NCBI GenBank assembly: GCA_021464525.1
Contig: JADRCO010000804.1
Location: 1-26,258, forward strand
Length of the DNA stretch: 26,258 bases
Direction: 5' to 3'
Source of the DNA: Rhizophagus sp. LPA8_4_AMF
Lineage: Eukaryota > Glomeromycota > Glomeromycetes > Glomerales > Glomeraceae
Shown: in pieces, positions 1-8,732 of the stretch
Layout: every line of letters begins with the position of its first letter
Numbering within the stretch: the first letter of the stretch is position 1
The notes under the pieces: generated by a model
What the model was told of the DNA's origin: nothing
Seen by the model: only the letters and a program-made list of their open reading frames with translations
The model's database searches: none
Made by a program: the position numbers and the translations under genes

Positions 1-27
1 ACTTAAAGACCTTCCAGAAACATACCA

Positions 28-55
28 AGCTCCCCTATGAAAATGACCTCTTGTT
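28..55 (-). repeat. 28-bp motif in the presumed 3' UTR, repeated at the right end
   Basis: Reading the minus strand, AACAAGAGGTCATTTTCATA followed by GGGGAGCT lies 7 bases past the TGA of the terminal mini-exon. A near-identical copy (two mismatches, one inserted base) is on the plus strand at 26024-26052. Such sharing suggests either a common 3' UTR of a gene family or a dispersed repeat. Confidence 0.6.
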
Positions 56-61
56 TATATA

Positions 62-996
62 TCAAAACTTGGTCGATTTTGATTGGCTGAATTTAGGATG
101 ATCCTCATGTTGCCGGGACCCTATAAAAAAAAATAAAGTTAAAACATTTATAATTAAAAAAAACGCAAAAAAGATGGTAAGTTTTTTGGTGAAACTTACC
201 ATTTTCAATTGCAGGTATTGATTTAAAACCCTCCAGAATCTATAAAAATGAAGATAAAAGAAATGTTAAAAATGTTCAAAACTTATCTTTTTTACTTTTT
301 TTTTATTAGAAGTCAAAGTTAATTTCAGAACTTACCGTCCAAAGTCCTATCAAAGCTGAAATCTACAAAAGAAAAAAATTGTTATACCTTCCAATTCTGG
401 CATTCCGGTACGTTCCAGACTTGAAACCTATAAAAGAAAGTAAATATAAGTAACATTTCTAATTCTAATTAAATAATAAAAGAAACAGATTCTCACCGAA
501 ATTTTACGCGTCCAGAGATAAAATTGAAAATGTTAGAAACATTTCATTAAATAAAAAGATTTTCCACTGAAGAACAACCTGTCTAAAAAAAGAAAACTTT
601 TAGTAAACATTCAATAAAAGACAAAGTAATGAAAATAAAATTGAAATTATACACTTACCAAAATCCCATATTCAGAAACTGAAAGAACAAACTAAAAAAA
701 GTAAATGGTTAAAAAGTGTTAAGTTAGAAAAAAACAAAAAATATTTTTCACCCACAATTTTAATGTTGTTCAACAAGGTCTGAAAGAATAACCTAAAAAA
801 ATGAAAATGACCGATTAGAAAGTATTCGTTAAGCTAATAATTTAAGAAATTTCACTTACCACAATCCCAGAGGTACGATAAATCAACCGTCTAAAAAGAA
901 AAAATGAACAGTTAATAAATGTTCGTTAAATTAAAATAAAAAATATAAAATATACTTACTGAAATCCCACGTCTATAGAGCCAAAGAGCCAGCCAC
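62..996 (-). CDS. Mini-exon gene, downstream part with terminal exon (possible tandem-repeat effector type)
   Basis: On the minus strand a series of very short exons can be read, each bounded by TTTTTAG/TGTAG-type acceptors and GTAAG/GTATA/GTGAG donors. The candidates are 960-996, 860-890, 752-792, 659-691, 388-427, 336-362, 200-239 and the terminal exon 62-120, with TGA at 62-64. The last five (659-691, 388-427, 336-362, 200-239, 62-120) join in compatible phases without a stop. They encode short blocks such as FQVWNVPECQNWK and ISALIGLWT, then a hydrophilic tail ending in SKSTKF. A unit near 497-582 has lost its expected acceptor, and the junction between 752-792 and 659-691 does not fit in phase, so the full model is unresolved. 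Introns are about 75 to 230 bp and share a TTAAC-like branch site and a CATTTACTTTCTTTT tract. Repeats carried on separate mini-exons recall what I remember of the secreted effector SP7 family of Rhizophagus; this is an inference. No signal peptide was found. Confidence 0.5.
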
Positions 997-1138
997 CTAA
1001 AAAAAAGAAATGAAACGTAAGTTAATGTTTTGTTAAAATAAGAAAAACATATGGGCGGATCTGCGGAATTAAGGAAAAAAAACTTTTTTTTATTTTAAAT
1101 TATTTTTATTTATGAAATGCAATTTTTTTCGCTTAATT

Positions 1139-1768
1139 TCTATGGCCCGCCGTAAGCACAAAAAGTATATACAAAAGTTATCATCTGAATATACAAAAGT
1201 GATCATTTAAATATACAAAAGTGATCATTTGAATATACAAAAATGTATATTCAAATAACCACTTTTGTATATTCACATGTATAAAAATGGTTATTTGAAT
1301 ATACAAAAGATGTTATCTGGATATACAAAAATTATTATTTGAATATACAAAAGTTATCATTTAAATATACACAATTTTTAATGCTTAATTTGGAAATTAA
1401 AAAAAAAAATTACTGCCTAATTTAGAATCTACTATATATTCGAATGATAACTTTTGTATATTCAAATGTCAACTTTTGTATATTCAATTGATAACTTTTG
1501 TATATTCAAATGTTAACTTTTGTATATTTGGATGTCAACTTTTGTATATTCAAATGTTATATATTCAAATGGTAATTTGCGTATATTCAAATGATAACTT
1601 TTGTATATTCAAATAACCACTTTTGTATATTCTAATGACCACTTTTATACATGTAAATATATAAAAGTGGCTATTTGAATATGCAAAAGTTAATATCTGA
1701 ATATACATTTTTGTATATTCAAATGATAACTTTTGTATATACTTTTTGTGCTTACGGCGGGCCATAAA
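1139..1768. mobile_element. Foldback-type non-autonomous element made of 22-bp repeats
   Basis: The two ends are inverted copies of one another. The left begins TCTATGGCCCGCCGTAAGCA and the right, reversed, begins TTTATGGCCCGCCGTAAGCA. The match continues through CAAAAAGTATATACAAAAGTTATCAT, about 50 bp in all. The interior is built of a unit close to GAATATACAAAAGTTATCAT plus TT, repeated with a clear 22-bp period (for example ATATAC at 1189, 1211 and 1233). It runs forward in parts of the left half and mostly reversed in the right half. The 12-bp sequence TTTCGCTTAATT flanks both ends directly (1127-1138 and 1769-1780) and looks like a target-site duplication. Inverted repeats composed of tandem repeats are the hallmark of foldback elements. 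No transposase is present. A 66-codon frame starting MARRKHKK arises from the right end and is not considered a gene. Confidence 0.7.
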
Positions 1769-1794
1769 TTTCGCTTAATTATAACCCTTTTTTG

Positions 1795-1823
1795 GGATTT
1801 TGGGATCTTCACAAAATCCCACA
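1795..1823. repeat. Hairpin GGGATTTTG / CAAAATCCC
   Basis: A 9-bp perfect inverted repeat encloses a short loop, just right of the foldback element and left of the broken Cys-x2-Cys gene. It might mark the end of another small element; no partner end was found. Confidence 0.45.
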
Positions 1824-1983
1824 CTCGCTGACATGAATCCAAAAAACTGGCCGGCATTAAACATAATGTTACCCGATATTAGGATTTTGCATTTTGCATT
1901 TATGATTAATGATGATTATCACGTCACATTGCACTGATTGTTACATAATGAAACTTGAAACTCTTTTTATCTGTTATAGAACA

Positions 1984-2642
1984 ATGGCTTTTCTTTCACC
2001 TCCAGACACACCTTCACCCACAAATACAAGCGAACATAAATGTAATGTGTGCTTTAAAAGTAACGTGGGATTAGCGCATCATAATGCTATTATCCGGAAG
2101 TATAATATTCTTAGTTATATTTTTGTACTACTAGGAGTCCTTTACGAAGCTTTTTTAAAAATGATTTAATCTATTTCATCCATCGTCGATTGCCAAATGG
2201 CTTAAAAAATTCTGGAAAAAAAATAGTCTCAGTTCCATGTAGTGAAAGTCAATTTCATGCAATTTTTAAAAATCATATACACTTTTATTCAAAAAAATCT
2301 GGCATTTATAGGTGTTGGTTTCGAGGAAAAGAGGGAGGGGAAAAGTTAAACAAGATATTTGGGAGGACAGATTAGGGGACAAAAAACTATGACCAAAATC
2401 AAAAAACTTTTGTTATTTTAACCAATAACTATAACTCATCGCATCAAAAAGCTGAGGTTAACCCACTGGCATTAGCTACTGCTAAAAAGGCTATGATGAT
2501 AAAATCAAAAAAGTCACTCACCAAATGCGAATATGGTGATGTGACGGTAGAATGGAAATGCAGGCATGATAAGGAAATAAATGTAGTGCAGGGTTTGTTT
2601 ACTTTCATTTTACACGAGACAAGCACACATTCAAATGCTTAA
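1984..2642 (+). pseudogene. Broken copy of a Cys-x2-Cys (zinc-finger-like) multicopy protein gene
   Basis: Three stretches in two plus-strand frames read as one recognisable protein type. The first starts MAFLSPPDTPSPTNTSEHKC and carries CNVCF followed by HHN, like a small zinc-binding knuckle. The second reads HRRLPNG, then IVSVPCSESQFHAIF, HIHFYSKKSGIYRCWF. The third reads YDQNQKTFVIL, KAEVNPLALATAKKAM, VTVEWKCRHDKE and ends with TAA at 2640-2642. I recall similar proteins with an SPPDTPSPTNTS N-terminus as an abundant, uncharacterised family in Rhizophagus, probably spread with mobile elements; this is memory, not a search. The copy is broken in about two places, so it is not expected to make the whole protein. 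Its position inside the gap of the mini-exon chain fits an insertion. Confidence 0.6.
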
Positions 2643-3330
2643 TTAATCAAAAAAAAAAAAATATATATAATTTGGTGATGTAAAAAATAATTAGATAAAT
2701 TTCAAATAGAAGCATCATATAGATTAATAAAAGAGAAATGTGAAAAATCATGAAATATTACACCCCTTTAAAAATAGTGTTTGTAAAAAAAAAAATAAAT
2801 AAAAAAATTTTTTGATTACAAAAATACAAAAACCAAATCAAAACTTCCACGTCCTTTTTTTTTGAAATAAGAAATTCTTTAAATTCTTTTAGATGCAAAT
2901 TTTTACATTAAAAAATTTCCTGATGTAATTCAACTTAGACAAATAAAATCTACAAATAAAGAAAGCCAATCAATGAAAAAAAATAAAGCACTAAAAGCAA
3001 AAGTGATATACTCAATTGTATGAATAATAACGTCATTGGTATTTTGACGTCATTTTCTTTAAATTTATACAGATGTTTGCTAATTAATGTTGCCACCCGA
3101 AACCGCAAAAAAACAATAATGTTAATGGTAAATCATTTTTAGATCAAAAAAGGTGCCTTTCCTTCCTATTTTCTATATACAGTACTCACCCAGTTCTAGA
3201 GTTCTACAGCAAGCGCGTTTGTTACCCTTAAACGTATAATATATTATCGTTACATATACATTTTTAAATAATCCTTTGAAACTATTTTTTAATAAATAAA
3301 ACGTTCAATAGTCGCCGTACAAATGTTTTT
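2643..3330. other. Gene-poor AT-rich stretch with TGACGTCA sites
   Basis: No convincing gene was found. An exact TGACGTCA palindrome (3045-3052) and an ACGTCA half site (3030-3035) lie 10 bp apart; such sequences bind bZIP (CREB/ATF-type) factors in fungi, but no adjacent gene start is evident. At 3190-3203 a 14-nt exon-like piece between TGCTGTAG and GTGAGTACT on the minus strand could be a further mini-exon. The remainder is long A and T runs. Confidence 0.4.
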
Positions 3331-3350
3331 GGGAGTCGAAGTTAATTTAC

Positions 3351-4030
3351 AACTAAAGTTCCAAGGCTCCAGATTTCAGTCCGGAATCTAAAAAAAAAGA
3401 AAGAATGTTAATAACATTTTTAAACCCAAAAAAAATTCCCAGTTCTCTCCCTTTTATATACCTACTCAATTTCAAGGTTCTGATCTGAAATCTACAAAAA
3501 GAAAGTAAATGAGAAAGAATGTTAACATTTTTAAACCCAAAAAAAAATTCCCAGTTCTCTCCCTTTTATATACCTACTCAATTTCAAGGTTCTGATCTGA
3601 AATCCACAAAAGGAAGTAAATGAACGTTATTAGACGTTCTTATATTAAAATTATGCCCCCTCATCCCACTTTAAATTACCTCCAGGTTCAGGAGACGTGC
3701 CAAAGTTCTGTAACATCAGTTCTTGCATTGAATTACCTCCCTTGGTCCCTCCCCTTTATATATCCTATGTATCCACTCCAATTCCAAGGTTCCGGTCTAG
3801 GCCTACGAAAAGAAAGTAAATGAACGTTATTAAACGTTCTTATATTAAAATTATGATCTCCTCAACCACACTTTGAATTACCTAGATGCGTCAAAAGGCC
3901 CATAACATGTTCCCACAAAAAAAGAAAAAAAAGAACATTATTAAACGTTCTTATAAAATGTTGAAAAAACCTCCTTTTTGTAACTACTGCTCCTGAATGT
4001 CTAGGCCAGTAAAATCCAGGCAACTGAAGC
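3351..4030 (-). CDS. Mini-exon gene, upstream part
   Basis: Minus-strand exon candidates are 3737-3802 (66 nt), 3680-3707 (28), 3574-3596 (23), 3462-3491 (30) and 3351-3387 (37). Read in that order, the incoming and outgoing phases agree at every junction and no stop occurs. They give blocks such as PRPEPWNWSGYIG, TLARLLNLE, FQIRTLKLSR and FRTEIWSLGTLV. The cores resemble those of the downstream part (R-TTTCAR-type start, aromatic and Trp residues). Further upstream, 3882-4030 contains exon-like sequence (LQLPGFYWPRHSG) with an acceptor at 4031-4032, and 4119-4167 may be another exon; here the phases no longer fit. The last exon here (out phase 0) does not join directly to 960-996 without a stop, so the gap at 1050-3330 may have split one gene, or these may be two genes. 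The first exon and start codon were not identified. Confidence 0.45.
3400..3623. repeat. Tandem duplication of a 112-bp intron+exon unit
   Basis: The segment running from GAATGTTAACATTTTTAAAC through AATTCCCAGTTCTCTCCC, the TATAC donor, the short exon and the TCTACAAAAAG acceptor occurs twice in a row with a period of 112 bp. This is set by the TATAC donors at 3457-3461 and 3569-3573. The copies differ at only a few bases, so the duplication is recent. One difference changes the acceptor from TGTAG to TGTGG in the upstream copy. An older, more diverged relative of the same unit lies at 3737-3830. Confidence 0.8.
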
Positions 4031-4169
4031 CTAAATAATAAAATGATAAAATAATATTGGTTATTTAATTTAATAAAGACAATTACATAAATTGAATGAA
4101 AGAAAAAATTAGATTTACCATCCAAGAATCATTCCCAAAGAAAGATATCTTTCGTCAATTCACAAAACT

Positions 4170-5640
4170 AAAGGTATTTTTTATTTAATAATAAATGTAA
4201 TAAATAAATTTTTTTTAATAATGTATTTTTTTCTAATAAAAATATTGAATAAAAATTATTAACATGCTAAAGAATTATTCTTAAAAAAAAGAAACGGAAT
4301 TATTACTTCTTAAAAGGAATGTTTAAATAAAAACCCTCCCCTGAAAAAGGAAAACTATTGTAGTTATTTTTAAATGAAATACGTAAAAATTTTCTCTAAA
4401 AATTTCAGGGTTAAAATATTAAATGAAAAAAATTTTTTGCAAATGTAAAATTATTGACTGATGGGGTTTAGTCAGTATATAACTGTATAAATAGTATTAC
4501 GCCAAAAATAGAGTGCCAATCATTTTCGCCATACCTGATACCGTACAGGTCAAATTAAGAGTTCGCTCTATAAAAAATCTAGTTTTATGATTAAAACTTA
4601 AAATATCCTTATATAGTAATAATACTCTTAAAAATTGATCAGACGGTTTATTTAATTACTCACATAAATAGTTTTGACCCGCACTATGGTTTTGACTCGA
4701 GTCCTGGCTCGAATTACTTTGAGTCTAAAAAAAAATTCTCGAATTTATTCGGCCTGATTCGAGGCCAAGTTCTACAAAAAAACGACAATCGCTGATGTAA
4801 AGATACTTTTAAGTGATAATGGTTCGTAGAATCATTTAAGAAATTTTTACGTTAACACTGAAAATTAAACACTTAATTCTGTCCAGTTTATTCTTAATTT
4901 ATACAGAAATACGAGATTTCATGGGAATTTGAAAATTCTGTTATCATTGAGCCAAGTTGTAATAAGTTGATATATTCTACTTCTTGTGTCATCGGGAAAT
5001 ATTTGATTTGTTTAGTGCAATATCGAAAAGTTTCGGTCTAGTAAAATTCTGAAAGTAATTTTATTATAAATAAATAAACATTCTATATTGAATTTCTTAA
5101 ATAATAATAACGTATTAAAAATAACTCGGAAGAAAAATTTTAAATTAATTAATTACGTAAATTAAACCTACTCGATTGGATTAATCGACATTAAAGATTT
5201 TCCTTTTTTGATTTTAGGCAAATAAATAAATATTGATAAACAAAGAATTTGTGGTGCCAAGAAATCGAATAAAGAAACCTTGTTGCCACATTTATTTGAT
5301 TTACCAAATCCGGCTCATTTACATTTATGATCTACAAGTTTATAAATAGATTAATTAATTTTTGGATTGACTATTTGTTTATTTAAAATACGGGTATAGC
5401 GCCAAAAGTGTGAAAATAATAATGTGTTTAATTTCAGACAAATTTTTTCTTATAAATTTCTTTTTGAAAAAAAATTTTGTAGATTAAGTTTTGTCTGAAT
5501 TTTAATGATTCTTTTTTAAATAAAGCAAAACTTTCTTTTTAAAAAAAAACTAAGTATTTTGATAATATTTTTTTTTTTTTTTACGATTTTACACAAAAAC
5601 AAAAAAAAAAAAAGAAAACGCAACGAACGTAATTTTTATT
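4170..5640. other. Intergenic AT-rich region between the mini-exon gene and the membrane-protein gene
   Basis: No gene can be supported. The region holds the inverted repeat ACCTG/CAGGT (4533-4550), a GGCC-TGATTCGA-GGCC hairpin (about 4761-4776), and several CTCGA/GACTCGAGTC words at 4688-4725. Two related words, ACGCCAAAAATAGAG (about 4499) and AGCGCCAAAAGTGTG (about 5398), also occur. It would contain the start of the leftward mini-exon gene and the promoter of the rightward gene at 5641. Confidence 0.35.
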
Positions 5641-6724
5641 ATGGACGACACAATTTCTTTTCGTCGTTGGAGAATATTCCAACTTATATTGTCAACCATC
5701 TTATTATCCCTTGGTATATATATTTATATAGATATATATTTAAATATTTTTAGATATAATAAAATATTTTTACCTCAAATTTCATGAAAATTAATTAAAA
5801 TTATTAATTATTAGAAATATCGAACATCATATTATACGATACTTTTACTCCTACTACTGATATTAAATTGAATTATGAATTTCGATTACTTCGTAATAAG
5901 TAAGTATTGGATAAATTTTTCCAAATTTTTTATAATATTAAATATTAAAACATTAACCAAAAATTTTTATTATTTGAATAATTTAGAAATAGATTTATCA
6001 TCTCAATCGTATTCCTGCCAACGATATTAATATCAATTGCCCTATTAGGTATTATATATATTATTTAAAAAAGAATTCATAATACGCAAATTGTTTCGTA
6101 ACGATTTATACAAATTTCTCTAATATATATATATATTTTTTTTATAGTATATGTTATTATTAAAGGTGAAAAGACAATTAAAAGGGTTAAACTTGTACAG
6201 AAAGCTGATAAACTCAAGAATATCGAAATGGAAGTAAAACAATCTAACGGTTTATTGGATAGAATAATTAGCCAAAATATTAGCTCGTATGTAAAAAATT
6301 TATTTAAAAATACATAATACAATTATTATAAATATTTAACCCTGAATTTTTTTATTTTTCTTCTTTATTTAGGATATTATTATTTGCGTGGTCTTTAACA
6401 GGTGATTTTTATGATTTTTAATTTTTTTAAAAGTCGGTTTTTTTTTTTTGCGTAAAAATATTAATAAAAATCTTTTTTATTAATCAAATTATTTATTTTT
6501 TTTTTCTTTTAGTTATCTTAAACACGATATTATTCCATAAAAATAGGGACTTGTTGTGCAATAGGTTGGAAGAGAAAGAACGTAATACAATTCTCTGCAA
6601 TGATTTTATAGCTAGTCTTGTGTTAAGCAATATAATGTTTTTGTCATGTATTTATATAACATTTATGAAACTTTATTATTCATCTCATGATAACAAATCA
6701 GGTGATATAAATTTAAAGGAATAA
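5641..6724 (+). CDS. Six-exon gene for a four-helix membrane protein of unknown function
   Basis: Exons 5641-5713, 5815-5899, 5987-6048, 6148-6286, 6373-6401 and 6513-6724 add up to exactly 600 nt (199 residues plus TAA), and every junction keeps the frame. Introns are 101, 87, 99, 86 and 111 bp with GT donors (GTATAT, GTAAGT, GTATTA, GTATGT, GTGATT) and TTAG/TTTAG/ATAG acceptors. Exon 5 is only 29 nt, and skipping it would break the frame. The protein begins MDDTISFRRW. Hydrophobic segments lie near residues 12-33 (weak, with Glu25), 56-78 (FIISIVFLPTILISIALLVY), 120-137 (SILLFAWSLTVILNTILF) and 161-181 (FIASLVLSNIMFLSCIYITF). Charged loops are at 79-119 and 138-160, the first Lys-rich. I do not recognise the family. 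No single exon is long, which hides the gene from ORF scans. Upstream sequence is A/T runs with no clear TATA assignment. Confidence 0.72.
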
Positions 6725-7766
6725 GCTTTACGAATAGAATTGACGCAACAACTTCCGTGGGATAGATGAATAGAGAATAATTAAGGATGTATTCAGTACA
6801 TGTTACGACTGTTACGTAATTTAAATAATTACTATGTACTTTTATACTGTATAGCAAAGCGGAATATTATTTATTATCAATAAAAATATCTATATTATCT
6901 TTGATGATGTAAAAATATCTGATTAAGATAACTAGGAATATAGCATCAATTAATTTAACGCCTACTTTGGGTAATGGAGAAAAACAAAAGTTCTATGGTC
7001 GTTGATTAATCAAAGAAAAACAATAATTATATTAGTATTTATACATGGGTATGGTTTTTGTGATGAATTATTTCGTATGTTCTTTTTTTAACAAAGTTGT
7101 TATTGAATAATAAGACACGAAAGAATATCAACTAGTGTTCGTTTGATTTTTTAAATTTTTACATTATTGAAGAATTTAGTGCAGGGCTCCCTTTTGGTAA
7201 TTAATGCGATCATTTGTAATCACGTTTATTTTTTAAAATACACATGGCGTGGACTTTATGTGCGGCCTTAAAGAATTTTTCCTAGTCAACAAGTTTTACT
7301 TAAGAGCGAAAAGAAGGTTTGAAAGTTAATAATTTGAAAAACATTGTGTTTACATTCAGATAATTGCATGTACCGATGAATTTTTCCATGTCCCATTCAC
7401 AATTAATAAAAAATCTCATTGTACCGATATCATATATAATTTTGAGATACAGCAATTACAGCATGATATTTTATGTTAACACTAGCATTATTTGTTACGA
7501 TTTGGCTGAAGTTACAAAGTTTTAAATTTTTTTTTTTTTTTGAATTTTGAGCCATCCTAATTCCGGTCAGAGTTAGACTAGCACAAATTATAATCTACCG
7601 ATAATTTATATTTTTTTCCCCAGAGCAACAGTATCAGTTTGACTATATATAAATTATTTTAAGTCTTATTAATTGATTTCTTTTAATTATTAACAGAATT
7701 ATTTTCTGAAATTATCGTACGTACTAGGTTTATAAGTGTTTTATTTGACGCCGGTAGCTCAATATT
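6725..7766. other. Intergenic region, nothing firm
   Basis: No exon chain was found on either strand. Around 7548-7570 the words TAATTCCGGTCAGAGTTAGA occur, related to AAATTCTGGTCAGAGTCCAT at about 8270; this is probably the trace of a dispersed element. A GC-richer patch at 7190-7270 has no reading frame of note. Confidence 0.35.
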
Positions 7767-7991
7767 TTATATATTAATAATACGAATTGACAAATATACG
7801 CTATTCGGCATAATTGCCGATTGATAAAACGATGCATAACACACGAGAATTTCGAATTGACTGACTAATTCAGATAAAAAGGAACAATTTCTTGATATCT
7901 CTTTGTAAGTAAAAATATCACGACAAATGAACTTCGCCGAACGAAAATTTATAAAAATTCCGAGTACGAAAATAAAATATTTTATCATCAT
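7767..7991 (-). CDS. Possible small secreted protein, 74 residues
   Basis: From the ATG at 7989-7991 the frame reads MMIKYFIFVLGIFINFRSA, which looks like a signal peptide with a likely cut after RSA. A short mature part beginning KFICRDIFTYKEIS follows, with three cysteines (ICR, NCS, VCY), and the frame ends with TAA at 7767-7769. The frame is open further upstream, but no earlier ATG gives a better start. Small secreted proteins are common in mycorrhizal fungi. A GTATAT donor-like site within the last codons could mean a spliced end. No family was recognised and the composition is biased, so chance is a real alternative. Confidence 0.3.
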   Translation of the reverse strand: MMIKYFIFVLGIFINFRSAKFICRDIFTYKEISRNCSFLSELVSQFEILVCYASFYQSAIMPNSVYLSIRIINI

Positions 7992-8515
7992 TATAAATAT
8001 ATTACGAATAATAAAATTCACCAATAAAATGTAATAATAATTATAAGATTTAGGCCATAATCTATTGAAATGTATTTTTATTAAAAAAATAAAATTAAAA
8101 TAATTTACTAATTCACAACAATAAAAAGATTAATACCGTAAATAGGGTTTGATACTGTAATGTTCAGTATTTCTATGTACAAATATACCTTTGATTACTT
8201 TTTCTATTACTAATAGAATAAGACTAAATAAATAATACATTAATCTTATAATTTCACGAGTCCCTTTTCCAAATTCTGGTCAGAGTCCATATGGTATAGT
8301 ATGATTTAACGCTAAATCTCGCTCATGATTATACAATATTAGAAGAAGACAGTAGTGTTAGAACATGGGTTGGCCATTTTAAATTCCTTAAAATGACGCT
8401 CGTGATTATGAATATGACATATGATTCTTGGTCGTTACGGAGGAGTCGGAGGAGAATATGTATATGGTTTCTCAAGATTTTTGGAGAAAATTATGACTTA
8501 GTATCTATTGTTCGG

Positions 8516-8732
8516 TACTTGAGATATACATGGGGAATAATTATTTCAGATAATTCGGCATTAAGGCGGCATAATGGTGAAATATACACAAAATTTCTGT
8601 TCAAAGATTCATATGAAAATAGTATTACACCAGTAATACACCGGTGTAATGCCGAATTGAAGTAATGTGCCATAATATTTTGGCATGGCTTGAACCTAAT
8701 TCACCCCCCATGTACTGTATATACTTGAGATA
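8516..8732. mobile_element. Nested inverted-repeat element (small MITE-like)
   Basis: The direct repeat TACTTGAGATA occurs at 8516-8526 and 8722-8732. Inside it, TACATGGGG (8527-8535) is inverted as CCCCATGTA (right arm about 8706-8714). Deeper still, AATTCGGCATTA (8552-8563) is exactly inverted as TAATGCCGAATT (8647-8658). The centre also has ACACCAGTAATACACCGGTGT-like symmetry. The outer right end is offset by about 7 bp from the direct repeat, so the boundary is uncertain. Frames on both strands across this stretch exist only because of the symmetry. Confidence 0.4.

Noticed and set aside
1165-1745. Possible CRISPR-like array because of regular 22-bp repeats
   Set aside because: There are no unique spacers; the repeats are contiguous, occur in both orientations and lie in a eukaryotic setting.
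1565-1765. Minus-strand frame starting MARRKHKK
   Set aside because: It is made entirely of the foldback element's end and 22-bp repeats; the left end gives the same first residues and then stops soon.
4499-4570. Signal-peptide-like start MAKMIGTLFLA on the minus strand as first exon of the mini-exon gene
   Set aside because: The frame meets a stop after 11 residues and no convincing donor keeps the frame into the next candidate exon, so it could not be supported.
5559-5753. Plus-strand frame beginning MIIFFFFF
   Set aside because: It is low-complexity T/A runs in a different frame from the real first exon at 5641.
8300-8665. Open frame of about 120 codons on the plus strand (TILEEDSSVRTWVGHFKFL...)
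   Set aside because: The second half overlaps nested inverted repeats and is open on both strands because of symmetry; no family was recognised and no start or splice context supports it. The first 30 codons may be a decayed coding piece.
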